Positions 10,091 through 22,295 of a DNA stretch of 64,000 bases are shown here, in pieces. The notes beneath the pieces were generated by a model that saw only the letters and a list, made by a program, of their open reading frames with translations, ran no database searches and was not told the origin of the DNA. Each line of letters starts with the position of its first letter. Position 1 is the stretch's first letter. This DNA comes from Cyclaneusma minus (taxonomy: Eukaryota; Ascomycota; Leotiomycetes; Marthamycetales; Marthamycetaceae), in contig JAKZHN010000021.1 in the NCBI GenBank assembly GCA_037179335.1, positions 544,591 through 608,590 of the forward strand. Reading direction: 5' to 3'. The translations under genes and the position numbers were made by a program.

Positions 10091-10536
10091 ATGGTCAGCG
10101 AGCCTCCAAGCTACATCTCGAAGCAAGCCGACATGTTCTCTAGATTCTGATGTTGTAACCAGGCCGGCAAAGACGACCTCGTCACCGACCCCCCATGCCA
10201 TCCGCGTGCTGTAAGTTCCAAATCCACTCTTTATTTCACAAAGGCATCATGGCAACTGTGTGGCTGAACCTGGACAACAGTGTGCAATCCAAGGTGAGTC
10301 CTCGTGACCAGAGACAACAGTCGCCAAGTTGAAGGCACTGACAAATCCCGTCAGCCTGTCTGGCCAAGAACTCTTTCAACGAGGACAAGTGTAGAGCTGA
10401 GGTCGACGCCCTTTACGACTGTTGCAATGCCTTCTACGACAGGAACGGCGACCAGGCCTCGACCGTCAGCTGCCCCAAAGCCAACCTGTTGAGGCTGAAG
10501 ATGCGGCAGAGGGCCCAGGAGAGCGAGACCAGGTGA
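10091..10536 (+). CDS. CMC4: Cx9C mitochondrial intermembrane-space protein Cmc4
   Basis: Exons 10163-10210, 10281-10293 (13 nt) and 10355-10536 are well supported. They join to DPPCHPRACAIQACL, then NEDKC and YDCCNAFYDRNG, ending LLRLKMRQR. This matches the Cmc4 (MTCP1/p8) family cysteine pattern: P-C-x4-C-x4-C, x10-C, x9-CC. These small twin-Cys helical-hairpin proteins are oxidised by Mia40 in the intermembrane space. The start is uncertain. An in-frame stop lies just upstream of 10163, so an initiating exon is needed. The simplest solution is an ATG-only exon at 10091-10093 with a weak donor (GTCAGC) and an intron of 69 bp, which gives 81 residues (MAGKDDLVTDPP...). All exon lengths then sum to a whole number of codons. 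Two of the coding exons are 13 nt or less, which hides the gene from simple ORF scans. Confidence 0.8.
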
Positions 10537-11293
10537 CGGAAGACTGGTAATTGGATGGACGACATCGCATAGAGTACTCGATTTCCAGATCCCAGTTCTG
10601 GCAGCACATGAACTTCTTCATGGCCTGTGGCAGAGTAGCAGGCAGTAATCTGATAGTCCACCAGCTGCCACCCTCCACTTCCATCGCGAGAATTTGCACG
10701 AGTAGTTGTAGAGGCGTGACATCGTGTCCAGTATCCAGCACCCAATTCCAACCCCGAGAGCAGCCATCGTCCTTCCAGTCATTGCTTCGCACATCGAGTG
10801 CTCCGTAATTCCTCATGTAACACCCCATTTCCTATGTATACCTTCAAACCCGCGAGGAGTCAGGCAACGTGAACAGGGAGCGTCGAGTTCTGTCTAGGCA
10901 ATCTTGAGCACGCAAGAGGCCCTCGTGGGACCTGATCAAGCACTGAGCGGCTTGATCCGAGACTCTATTTGGAGAGCCATGTTATTCAATATGGAGAGAA
11001 AAGAAAAGAAGAGAGAGAGAGAAAGGCGCGCGAAGAAATTATTTCTAGTTGTTGTGCACAGCGCCAAGCAATCGGGGCGCTAGCGGACGGTCGCCTTAAA
11101 GACCAGGCAACAACGCCAAATCGCGTTCGCGCAGAGCTCGATCCAGCAATTAGAACTTCCTGCTTGAGAGCTTCGAAACATTTCTCTGCCATACGCCAAC
11201 CTGCTCTGCGTCGTCTTCACGTATCGAGAAATACTCACGGCTTCCTGCATCACTTCAACTTCACCTGTATCGGTCCATTGAGAGCTGCCCGGC
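10537..11293. other. Intergenic region between CMC4 and NUP84
   Basis: This contains the CMC4 3' end and the NUP84 promoter. The long open frame that later becomes NUP84 exon 3 is open back to about 10969, but the conserved start and two short introns show that this upstream part is not the real N-terminus. A purine-rich run (GAAAAGAAAAGAAGAGAGAG) lies near 11000. Confidence 0.4.
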
Positions 11294-14200
11294 ATGGCTC
11301 CTATCACTCGTCGCCAGCAGGCTCTTCAGGCCCCTTCGGACGAGCTGCTGATCGCTCCGCAACAGGTAAGTTGATGAAAGGGAAACCCGACGTAGTCGCA
11401 TTACTTAGTCGGATAGCTAATCGATGCGCCAGACCTTTCGTGACGCTGGATGGTCGTTCGCCGAGGTATGTTTATCTGCAAACTCAACAAGACATGTCTA
11501 ACATGGCCCAGTCTGTCCGAACGGATGAGAATAGCTCTCGAGAGGCCTCCGAGGAACCACCTTCATTCGACAACCGCGACATGGACTCAGAAGACGACCC
11601 TATGGAGGAAACCTTTGAGAGCGACTTCGCGCCGAGTGTGCAAGACGGGCCGGATGCAGACGATGTCTTCCATCCTCTGCGAGAAACTGCCGAAAGGGTC
11701 GGCCGTGAAGTCGAACTATTTGCGCGCGCGCTCGACAAGTTCAATCCCCTGAAAGCTGCCGATGCCGACGCAAAATACGAGACAGCTTTAAGTCTGATTG
11801 ACGCCTATGAAGGGATTGCCAAGCAGAACGTTCACAATCTGCGCCAGAAACATGGTCATGAACGTCCACGTCGAGGTCAGAGGAAGGGCGGCGACGAAGC
11901 TATGGATGTTGACGAGGACGCGGATATGGGACTGTCAATAATGGCACCAAAGGAGGACAAGACTACAGTAGGGGACTTGGATCGATGGGAGCAGGAGCTT
12001 CAGACCTGGAAACTATTCCGCCAATTGGTCAACCACAGACACAAAGCTCCTGGATCCTCGAAAGCCATTGGCCGTCCGAAACAGCGCCTGAACGACTACA
12101 CACCTGAGCATGAAGTCTGGCAAAGCTTTCTCGAATCCAACGATCTTGCGCTGGAGCGAAGAACTGTTTTGAAGTGGCTGAACCAGTGCGCTGATGAAAC
12201 TGGCGAAGATATTGACGAATTGGTGAAGGAACTCCAGCAGAATGCAGAAAGAGGCGACATTATAGCCCATGGCTGGCTTCACACCAAGGCAGCCATTAAG
12301 AATCAAAAGAGAGTCCATGCATGGCCCTGTGCATTGGACGAGTCATCCCCTGAAGTTCAAAGAGTCCACTACAACTCTGCGAAAACCGAGCCCCTAATTT
12401 GCCATCTTGACCCGGATGCTACAACCCGGGAAGGACGAAAGCTGGAGGCGCAAGACGAGTATTTCGAAAGAGCCATATGGCTGGGATGCTACGAGCTGCT
12501 CCGAAGAGGGAAGAGTTCCCAGGAAATCCAAGAGTGGTGCCAGGAACGAACCGAGATTTGGAGATCTGTCAGCTTATCAAACTTCCCGGACACTGAAAAC
12601 TCGGCCGACGAGGGCGAGCTTCAGGACCCAAGAACTGGCATCTTATGGCGACGGATGTGCTTCGCAGCTGCGCGCAAAGGTGACCAGGGTGATTTCCAGA
12701 AAGCAGTGTATGGCTTGCTGTGTGGTGACATCGACAGCGTGGACCCTGTTTGCAAGACTTGGGATGATTCTCTTTACATGCATTATAACGCACTCCTCAA
12801 GAGCCAGTACGACGAGTATCTGCGGTTCCACTATCCTTCCTATGCTTCCGCCGAAATCACTCAAGCGTTTAGCACCTTCGATGCTGTGCAATTCCATGGC
12901 GAGCCAAAGTATGCCGGTCGCCGGATAATCGAAAGTTTGAAGATGAACCCAAAGACAAGAAAAGAGTCCAAGATCGACTTGAAAATGATCCAAGGAGTTC
13001 TCATCGCAGACGACTTCGAAAGCTTCATCTACCAACAGGGCCTCGCAATATCAAAATCCGCGACGGCAGAAACAGCAAACATGCTGATTCCAGACCTCGG
13101 CAAAGCTCCAGAGAGAGCGGACATCAACGCATACATCACTCACAAAGATTATGATGGGTTACGGATGCTGGCGCACATGATAATCATCTATCGATTGCTA
13201 GGCGCCGAACTCGGTCGAACCTCAGTGGATGAGTCCTTCGCGATTGACAATGTTATTGTGGCCTACATGTTGTTTTTGCAGTTGGCTGCGAAGGAGGATA
13301 CTCTGCCTCTCTATGCAGCACTGCTGTCCGAGGACAGAGCACATGCAGCTCTTTGCAGACTATCTCTGGGTATTGTCGAGACAGAGGATCGACTCAAGCA
13401 TCTGAAGCTGATGCAGCAATACGGTCTCGACGTGCAGAGATTTGTGCAGTTCCAGACTATCTATTTGATGTCTGACAACGCTGCCGAGTACAAGGAAGCG
13501 CCGAAAGCGGATATCTCTTTAGTTGTCAAGACGGAATCGTCTGGTCATGAGAAGTACAAGTTGGACCCGTACTTCTTAGGCCCAGAGATTAAGGAGATAG
13601 ACGAGGCACTAGCCACTTATCTGGAATGGCATCTTCTAGTTGATGGTCTCTGGTCGGACACGTTCCGCACTGGCGTAATGATGTACACTGAGTTCTTTGG
13701 TAAGTTCTCTGAAACTTCTTGAATTCCGCAATCTAACATCCTCCAAGAAAAGAGACGCATTGCGGCAGCCATCGGGCTGATGAAATCCGTTCCATGTGCC
13801 GAAATCGTGGAACGCAAAACCAAATCCATTCTTGGGGAGACCAAAACCCTGGAAGGTCTTCACGCTGGAGCTGAAGGCTACCCGTACGACCAAGATATGG
13901 ACGACCTATCTGAGGAAGACGCTGAAAACAGGCGACTTCTGATGCGCCATATGCTGCAGGAAACGAAGATCTACCATGACTTGGAGACCTTGGCCGAGGT
14001 CTTTGAGCTGATGGTGGAAATCAACGAACAATTCCTGCTGATGAGGGATGCTAACTCGTGAGTTCTCCGATGGCTGGACGCTAATTGCGAAACTGACACT
14101 ATGGCTAGTGGCGTTCGTACCGACGAAAAGCTGCGGAGATACAAAGACTTGAAGCGCAGCCTAGTTAAGATGGTTCCGGCCTTCGCCGACCAGGTAGAGA

Positions 14201-14622
14201 GCATGATCCGAGACTGGTTGACATCGAGCAGTAAGTTGCTTTCCTTCCTACCCAACCTTCTACCATCTAACATGATTACTGACTTGCTCTCCACAGAAGA
14301 ACCGCAGATGGTCGCCATCCGAGAATCCTACCTCCCCGAAGTGGTGCTCGCCTGTATTGTGTTATTGCACGAAGCTGGCCACCAACTCAGCAGAGACCAC
14401 TTCCTCCAAGCACTCGACTTCTCGACGCTGATTGCAGCCGAGAGCTCGGATGTGTCTGAACTGTTCTTGAAAAAGGGACGCATGAAGGATTTGGTGGAGA
14501 TGCTGGCGCAGATCAGCAAGTGTTTGTTGTTGGCGAATGAGCAGAGGAAAGATGCGGCCTTGAGTACGAAGAAGAGGAGGGCGTTGGGGTGGTCGAATAA
14601 GATTTGGGATGTTAAGGATTGA
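11294..14622 (+). CDS. NUP84: Nucleoporin Nup84/Nup107
   Basis: Six exons: 11294-11365, 11433-11465, 11512-13699, 13748-14057, 14109-14230 and 14297-14622. They join in frame to 1016 residues. I chose the ATG at 11294 (MAPITRRQQALQ) because two GT-AG introns then read through TFRDAGWSFAE into the long exon. Residues about 30-200 are acidic and disordered. The rest is alpha-solenoid, with the family pattern of an N-terminal solenoid (ERAIWLGCYELL, GILWRRMCFAAA) and a C-terminal solenoid (LEWHLLVDGLW, ALDFSTLIA, then a basic end). Nup84/Nup107 is a scaffold subunit of the Y-shaped Nup84 complex of the nuclear pore, at the nuclear envelope. The length is on the long side of fungal Nup84 (yeast about 730), as is usual in filamentous fungi. 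Family recognition rests on overall pattern, not one catalytic motif. Confidence 0.82.
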
Positions 14623-15419
14623 GCTCGGGCGAGACACGGGTGGGGGAAGTGGAATTGATGAATGGTGCTGGATCTTTGGGAGGGGCTAAATGAACTGTAT
14701 GGTATGTAGGCCAAAATAATGGTCAGTCTTCGCTGAAGATTCATCGAGATTTTGCAATGTGCAGCCCGGATGCTGACCCCCAGTCTTCTGATCCCCGCTG
14801 AACACAGAAGTGCTCGCACCAATCGCTCAGTGCTTCACGAATCTTCGCCACCAACGTGACTGGCAGAGTAAGTGTTTAATCTGTTTCATCGTTGTTGGTA
14901 GCCTTACGTTTTTCATTGGGTATTCATCAGCCATCTTTACGATGGCTTCGTGCAGAAGGCCAGAAGCATGGAACCGATAACCAATGTAGGATTCGGCGCC
15001 TGCCCTAACATGAACCACGTATTTATGGTCTCAAGGAACCAATAATGGGCCCTTGCAATTGTGCGCCCATACCGGGATTCTGGAGGAGCATGCATCGCCT
15101 GCAGGCAGAGCGAGGCGGGGCTCGGGATGCAGTATGGCGGCCAGCTGAGATATCACGCCGGCCCCCAACAGCCTTGCGCGAAACTTCGAATTTTGGATCT
15201 GAACTGCTCCCTTACTTTTCGTACTGTCATGCTACTTACTACAAGTCGTCATTTCCAAATGACAATCGACATTTTCTGCTCACCAGACACCGATCTGCCT
15301 CTGACGCTTCTTCGAGCCCATTGACGACTCCCCCGATATAGCTGCGTGCTGGCAAGGCTGCGACGACTACATGAATTTCTGATGGACCTGTTGAGTTTTG
15401 CCGTTCTACCTGGGGGTCA
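14623..15419. other. Intergenic region upstream of the HeLo-like protein gene
   Basis: No supported gene. A 63-codon frame on the minus strand (14827-15018, starting MVHVRAGAESYIGYRFHASG) has balanced amino-acid use but no recognisable family and could be a remnant. Overlapping plus-strand frames near 15045-15341 look like chance. The promoter of the downstream 2169-residue protein should be here. Confidence 0.35.
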
Positions 15420-18400
15420 ATGGAAGTGGTAGGAGCAGTCAGTGCCGTCACTGGGATTGCGGCGTTTGGCCTCCAAATCTGGGGCATCTTCTTCGAATAC
15501 TTGACCAGTTACCAAGACGCCGACAGCTACGTACGATCACTAGAGACCAAGATCTATTCGACTGCTAGTGCTCTGGAAAGCATCCGTGATCTGTTGGAGG
15601 AGGAAAAGAACCGTACTCGGGGTCAACCCAGGTTCACGCCACGAGGAGTCAAAGCTATCCGGCACAGTGCTGCCGAATGCCAGGCCATTTTCAGAAGCAT
15701 CATTGCCTTCATCGATAGCAAAGGGAATGACATACGGTTTCCAAGGCCTACGAAGAACCCGGGTCGCCATGTCAGTGAGCTACCGATCAATAAGAAGGTG
15801 ACGTTGGGAATAAATTTGCGAAGGATAAAGTGGTCACTGAAGGTCAAGGAGGTTGATCTCTACAAGTCGCGATTGCAGGAGCACGAATCTAGTCTCATGC
15901 TTCAGCTCTCCGTCGTATCTGTCGCACATATTCCCCGTCATCCGAACGTCGTCCACAACAACACCATCATTGTTGGTCGACGAAGACAGGGCGTCGCAGC
16001 CAGCACAAATCCGAAGCCAAAACCTGCAGAATATCTTGCGATCCAAGAGCTGGAGGTTAAAAGGAAACGGGCTCAGCACCGGTGGAAGCTTCTATTTGAA
16101 GAGATCAAGGACGCCAAGGAGACACAGCCCAGCTTCGGCGAAAATACAAATCATACCCGAACAAATATTGAGCATAAACCTCGCTCGAGGGCACGAGTCG
16201 AACCGCCTGATCGAGACCAACGACGTCCGTCACACACTCGGAGATCTTCGCAACCGCGAACTGGAGCTAAAGACAGACGGCAATCGAGGGCTGAAGAACT
16301 TCAGCGCCGTCTCCAGCCACGAAGTCCTCCGAGATCTGCTTCGCGTACCAAGAAGTCGAATGAGCCGAGACCTGGCAAACCTGCTCACGTGGAAGACGTT
16401 AGTGAACAAGGCACTTATATAGGAGGGACTGTAAAAGCTGTCCCTAATGCACCTTCTGCTGCATACCGCCCTGCATCTCATATTCGTCAAAACCGCACAG
16501 TCACCGATGACCACGTTATAGAAATAGCCGAACCGGATAGAACCACACCAAGGAGCGGACGCAGAGTCACTGTCTTGGTACCGGAAGTGGAGCAGCCCGA
16601 GGACATAGCCAAATGGACTATGCCAGATATGGGGGTTCTCAAAGCAGTGCAGAAAATCGTTGGTCTCGAGGCCGGCCGGCAACAGATTAGGATGATTGAT
16701 AACAGGAAAGTTCGATTTCTAGCTTCCAAGGCAAGGAAATCAGGAGGCGAGATGAGTCGCAGAAAGCGGGAGAAAGCAAAAGCGGCGAAAAAAGATAGGG
16801 GTAATCATAAAGACAATGGCACCTCGAAACTTATCGCTCCACAACCCTCACGCCCCTCCTCGGATTTCCGGTACTTGCTATCAACTTTCGGCAGTGTTCA
16901 GTCTGATAATTCGAGGAACGGAACAGTCGAACAGAATACTTCCAACTTCAGCTTCGATTTCGGAAAGGTTGGGAAGTCGCCTAGGAAAGCTAATATACTT
17001 CACGATCACCCTGAGGGCCACCAAACAGCCGATGCTTCAGGAGATGAGTCCTCTGCCGAGTCTTTTGTCACAGCGCGATCGGAATCCGGTTCGATACACA
17101 ATGCCGATACCGAGCTACTTCTACCGTCCAGGAAATCAGTATTAGGGACAAACGCCGGAACGGACTTTCAAGCCACATTGCCTCAGTATCCGGACAGAAG
17201 CCATCCCGTTTCTGGGCAAACCACTTCAAAGCAAGACATCAGTATTTTGAATAGAGCAGTCAAACACCATAGCGAAGGCTCGAAAAGCCGTCAATCTCCT
17301 CCCTCGACACAAGCAAAGCAAAGACCAGCAAGCATTTTGATAGGAAGCAACATTGGAATGCCTAGCTCCAGCGCTTATCCTCTACCTTCTGCGATGAAGA
17401 GAGTCCACCGTCGTCGACAAATGGCCGCTTCCCGCAAACGACACCGTCCATCGCGAAGTGGTATAAAACGAGAAAAGAAAACGACCTCCGCACTTCCTCA
17501 AACGTCGCCATCTCCAGTGGCTACGCAGCTACCAACGAACAGTTTCGCTGATCACGTTACTGTTCATGGAACTCCGTCAAGTCACAAGCCAGGACATGGA
17601 GGAGATGCTCAATCGATTGATAACGAGAGCGAAAGGCTCAAACTCCTAGCGAACATGAATAAGCTCTTGGAAGCGTACGCGAAAATCACCAAATATAACT
17701 CACTCCTCGGCCATCCTCGGCCATCATCCACTGCTATGAGAAGCGATGGCAATATTAACGGTCGAGCGTATGATGCTTCTGAGACCAGCAATGAAGGCCA
17801 TGCATCTAATGCCTGTGTGGATGAGCGCGATGACGATCCCATTCAAAATCTCTCACCGTCAGCAAATGGCATCAACGAAGAGCTTTGGGCAGACAGCATC
17901 GAGACTGAACAGCGACGAGATGATTCACAAGCACAGAGCGTCAGGCATACACCGACAGGCAAAACGCCACATGCAGACAACCGAGATACTGGTGTTGAAA
18001 CAGATGCTTTTAGCAGTGAAGAACCCGAAGAAACACGCCGTCGAAGCCAGGACAAGAGGAAGGATAATGCTAAGGACGTCGATGATGGCAATACTCCAAA
18101 CACTTCTAGAGCAGTATCCCAGCTTCAACGGCGGGAGATTTCTCAGGAGCGAGGGTTCAATCACTCGATTCCGTCTGCGAGTAACCCAGCTTACGTTCCC
18201 CAGGATTACGTGGAGCCTGGGTTTAGAGCTGAGATGTCGGGTGCTTTGAATCCTACCATTGGAGAAGAAGAACACCATGAAGAGGCTCATCTGTCTAATG
18301 CGCTACGCCGTTACGAGAGCCCCACGCAGGCCCCTCGATCCGAGGCAGATTCCCAAGACCATAGTCTGCGACAATCTCAGGGAGTGCAATTTGCGGTACC

Positions 18401-20937
18401 TGATCGGGGCTCTACAGCTTTTGATGAAGGCAATATCGATGTTTTTCGTTTCCAAATACGGCAAACGGGCGGCGTCTTTCAGTTTGAGGAGCTCGGAGGG
18501 GCCAACGATGAAGTCGATGAAGAAAGGGCCACTGACCGATCTAAGTCAAGGTTGGAGCACCCGCAGGCTTCGAGGCCAGAAGCAGAAAGGGCGACTTTCC
18601 GTCTGGAGCCAAGTTCAGAACTCCCAGGAGGTGCTTGGAGGCCAGAAGCAGAAAACTACCCTGATCCATCACAAGATTCCACTTCAACTATTTGGGACCC
18701 ACATCCGTTTTCCACAGCCTCCAGCCATCGGGCTCAACCTAGAAAGAACGGGATTTTCAGGTCCATTGCCAACTTTCTGAAGCCAAAGAGGCGAACTGAT
18801 GCCCGACATCGCTCTAGATGGGTTGATGCGTCAAGTCAATTGGATACCTCTGCGGTCGGTCTACCAAGCGCTCCTAACCCGCCAATGTTATGGACAGGGC
18901 GGCAGTCAGAGGAAGTCTCGAATTCGCAGGTGTATTTCGACGCATACTTCTACAAAGACCGAGTCATCAGACATCTTCCTTTTGCCCAAAATGATATTAG
19001 AGCTCTATACCATCAAAATGGATCAAGAGATTCATGGTGGAACACGTATGTCTCTCTCACAACAGAGGAACATAACATGGTCAATAGTGCTATATCAGCG
19101 AGCAAAAGAGCAGGCTTCATCTCACATTTGGCGGCTCTCAGCTTCATAGACGACCCGGGATCCGCCACTGCTCAGACTACTATTGGTAATAGAGCGCAGA
19201 ATCCAGTTGCTATCCCAGCCTTCTCTCGACCAGACAGGGGAATCCTGATTCTTATCAGCAACGAACCTGGTAGCGAACACCACGAACCAGTGGCTGCGAG
19301 TGCTATTCCAGAAGAGAACGTCGAAACTCTCGCCTTCGACACAGACACAGGCCAGCCAAACCAGAACCCCTTCAGTCAGGTGCTACGCTCTCAAACACCT
19401 CTCTTGAAATCCAATTCCCTGCCACACCCTTCCTCGAGCGACGCGATAGGGTATGACATTTTTGAATTCTGGAACATAATGCCCGCGAATAACCATGCGG
19501 ATTGGGGGAACTGTGCTCACAGAGAATGCCGTATCACTCCCGACGAAGCGTTCCAATGGATTATGTCTCAAAATAACGGCTCGAGTGTCTCGGACATCTA
19601 CCATTCATTAACCCCAAAGCAGCAGTGGCAGATACAGCAGCGTTTGTCTCGACGACAGTCAGAGTGCGGGCATTCGGGCTTCAACTGGACTCTTGGAGCG
19701 ATCCGTTTTACCGAGGCCGCCAAATTTTCGAGTACCACTAAAGCGATTCTGGAAATCTCCATTCTGATATTTAGATCTATGGATCCTTTGAAAAGGCCTG
19801 GGTTGCCAGAGTCATCGGCAGAGATACTGGTTCAACCCATTCCCGAGGTTCCAGAAACCATTGTGGGCATCTCGCAAGCTCCCAAAGAACACAACAAGGC
19901 AAACGATGAACCGCAACGTGTCGAAGAAACCCCAGTCGAAAACCTCGTTCAAGAAATTCTAGTCAGAGAAATTCCAGTCAAGGCTATCCCTGTCGAAGAA
20001 ATCCCTGTCGACTCCAAGAATAAGAAGGACAATGAGGTTCTTCTGGACATCCAGACCAACCTACGCAATCTTGCGGCAACTCTGAGTACTCCACAACCAC
20101 CTCATGATACTTCTCCGGCCCCAACAAAACCAGATCCGGCGTTCGAGGCATACAAGCATTTATCCGAGATCATAGCTAAGGAAAGCGAACTGTTGCGAGA
20201 TATCCACAATAGTGTGAACAATCTCTCCAAAGCTCGCGAGAGCACCCCCAAGCGACAGTCAAGTCCTCCAAATCTTCCTAATAAACCATCTGCATACGCT
20301 CCAGGGGTTCCACCAAACCTTCCAGTGTACCGAGCAATATCTTATACGGGCCCCTCATGGCCAGACCCCCCTGTTCCAATCCCAGGACCCTCACTGCCAC
20401 CGAATCCGTATATGTACGGACCAGCAGGACCTAGCTCATACCAACAGCCTCCGCCACCACCATCTTTTCCGACAGCTGTCCCGCCGGTGGGTTACCAACT
20501 GCCATCGCTAGCTCCGATCCCCTTATTCCAACTCCCAAATTCTTCCCAATATCCAGCCCCTTTTGAGGATGTCCGCAACCGCTCGATAGTATCTCGTGAA
20601 CCACGCCCCTACAGACGCCCAACATTGAATATACGGCCTCCCCAACCATCGCCTACTAGACACTCTTCAAAGCGTAATGTTGCTGTTACTCTGGCGAATG
20701 CCGAGTTGGAACAAGCTGCAAAGGCAGTGGATGGCTATCTGAGTGATTGGGTGCCCAGGCCCATAGATCGAGCTGAGTCCAGCAAGAAAGATATCAAAGG
20801 CAAGGGGAAAGCAAACGAGGAAGAAAACACCAGAGATGAAAAGGAAGAGAAAGGGAAAGTGACATTTAGAGACTCAGACGATAATGATGATAATATGGTC
20901 GCTTCGGAAAGGGAGCAGATTGAGGCTGAAGCTGCTG

Positions 20938-20968
<31 letters not shown>

Positions 20969-21929
20969 CGCTGCCGCTGCCGCTGCCGCTGCGTCGAAGG
21001 GTGAAGAAAGCTCTGCAGGGTATGATTCTACTGAAGTCGACTATGAGGTACTTATACCTCATAGATCCCGACGTCAAAAATTACTGTCGTCAGAGCGTCC
21101 GAGAGTATCCTCGAATAGGCATGGACGCATGCGTACGAAAATGGCAGAAGCATATATGTATCAGTCAGCTGTGAAACAAGGAGCCTCGGATTCAAAGACC
21201 GTCAAAATCAGAGATTCTGTCTCACGAAGGTCGCCGGCAGTAACAGTGCACATCGAGGAAGACGCAGGCAATTCAGATTCGAAAACCGCAAGGATCGAAG
21301 ATCCTGTCTCGCGAAGGTCGGAACCAGCGTACGTCGAGGAAGGCACAGAATCAGACGATCCGCGAAATACGTCTGACTTTTATAGGGATGATCACAGACC
21401 GACAAGTCCCAAACGAGCCACTGTGGAACCGGATGGAGGGCAGGGGGTGGGGGGCTCGGAAAGTAGCGCGAATGATCCGGAAAAGAAAAAGAATGCAGAC
21501 ACGAAGGGCAAAAGGAAAGAGAAAGAGAAAGGAAAGAGCAAAGTAACATTCGAAAGCTCGGACTCAAGTCAAAGTGACGACCAAACTATAATCTCGTATG
21601 TGCGATGGCGAAGTTCAAGCTCCTCTTCAGAGCCAGAAGTCAGTCAAAAGCATGGTGAAAATTTTCGCATGGATACAGCGGAGGAGCTGAGAAAAGTGCA
21701 AGGCGGGATGGATACGGATGAAGATCAGGATAGGGATGTCCTGAAACATCCAGAACTTGCTGCTGGGTTTGCGGAGGGAGCAAAGGCTGCGACGATTACG
21801 GAGAGTATGTATACTAGGTCTGAGAAGCGGGATAGTGAGTCTTTGGCTGCGAAGGGGGGGACTGGGGAAGAGGGGGGAAGGAAGTCGAACGAGCGTGAAA
21901 AGTCCAGCGGGTGGTGGTGGTGGGGTTGA
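15420..21929 (+). CDS. Giant intronless protein with fungal HeLo-like N-terminal domain and disordered tail
   Basis: One uninterrupted frame of 2169 residues from ATG 15420. Residues 1-165 match the fungal HeLo-like domain usually found at the N-terminus of STAND/NLR proteins. It opens with a hydrophobic helix (MEVVGAVSAVTGIAAFGLQI) and ends with the family's RIKWSLKVKEVD and HESSLMLQLS pattern. HeLo-type domains can insert in membranes in heterokaryon-incompatibility cell death. No NACHT/NB-ARC P-loop or repeat sensor follows. Residues about 190-1150 are charged and disordered. Two possibly folded islands lie at about 1170-1260 (aromatic-rich, QVYFDAYFYKDRVIRH) and 1345-1465 (YDIFEFWNIMP to AILEISILIFRSM). 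A Pro-rich stretch (about 1625-1720) and an 18-Ala run (1841-1858) follow. A duplicated SDSKT...SRRS unit lies at 1922-1980, and the protein ends GWWWWG. Function is unknown; a role in non-self or regulated cell death is inference from domain 1 alone. Confidence 0.75.
20940..20993 (+). repeat. Trinucleotide repeat encoding 18 alanines inside the HeLo-like protein gene
   Basis: A run of GCT codons followed by alternating GCC/GCT and a final GCG encodes residues 1841-1858, all alanine. The mixed GCC/GCT second half suggests either old slippage with substitutions or expansion of a 6-bp unit. Length variation between strains would be expected and stays in frame. Confidence 0.85.
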
Positions 21930-22295
21930 GGTTACGAGAAGGTTGTGGGACTTTTTTCGAACTGGGCCATACAGCCCGATTCTCCTTCTTTTCGTCTCAA
22001 TGTCTTCTCTCGACTTAAGTCACTTGACCCAGTTTGTGGAGATCAGATTTGGCATAACACTCTTCGTATAAACCCATGCGCAGATGGAATGAATTGTGCT
22101 GACGGTTGGTTAAGACTAAGGTGTATAAAGATGCTCGATCGCTTGCTATCTCCCAATTCCCAGTTGCGAAAAACAAAAAACGAAGTATCATGTCGTCCCT
22201 GTCCAAAACATCTTGGCTCTCTGCTGTAACTATGCCTTATGCGAAACTAAACCACCATGTTGCAAATGCTGTTCGAAATCTTCTCTCAGATACCA
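21930..22295. other. Intergenic region between convergent genes
   Basis: The 3' ends of the HeLo-like gene (+) and the FAD oxidoreductase (-) meet here. I see no further gene; open frames in the stretch are continuations or shadows of the neighbours. Confidence 0.4.

Noticed and set aside
10969..11511. Upstream extension of the long NUP84 frame (917-codon version)
   Set aside because: The conserved-looking start MAPITRRQQALQ and two short GT-AG introns give a better N-terminus in other frames; the extension lies across those introns.
14827..15018. 63-codon frame MVHVRAGAESYIGYRF...
   Set aside because: Too short and without a recognisable family or clear splice partners; possibly a remnant, not enough to call.
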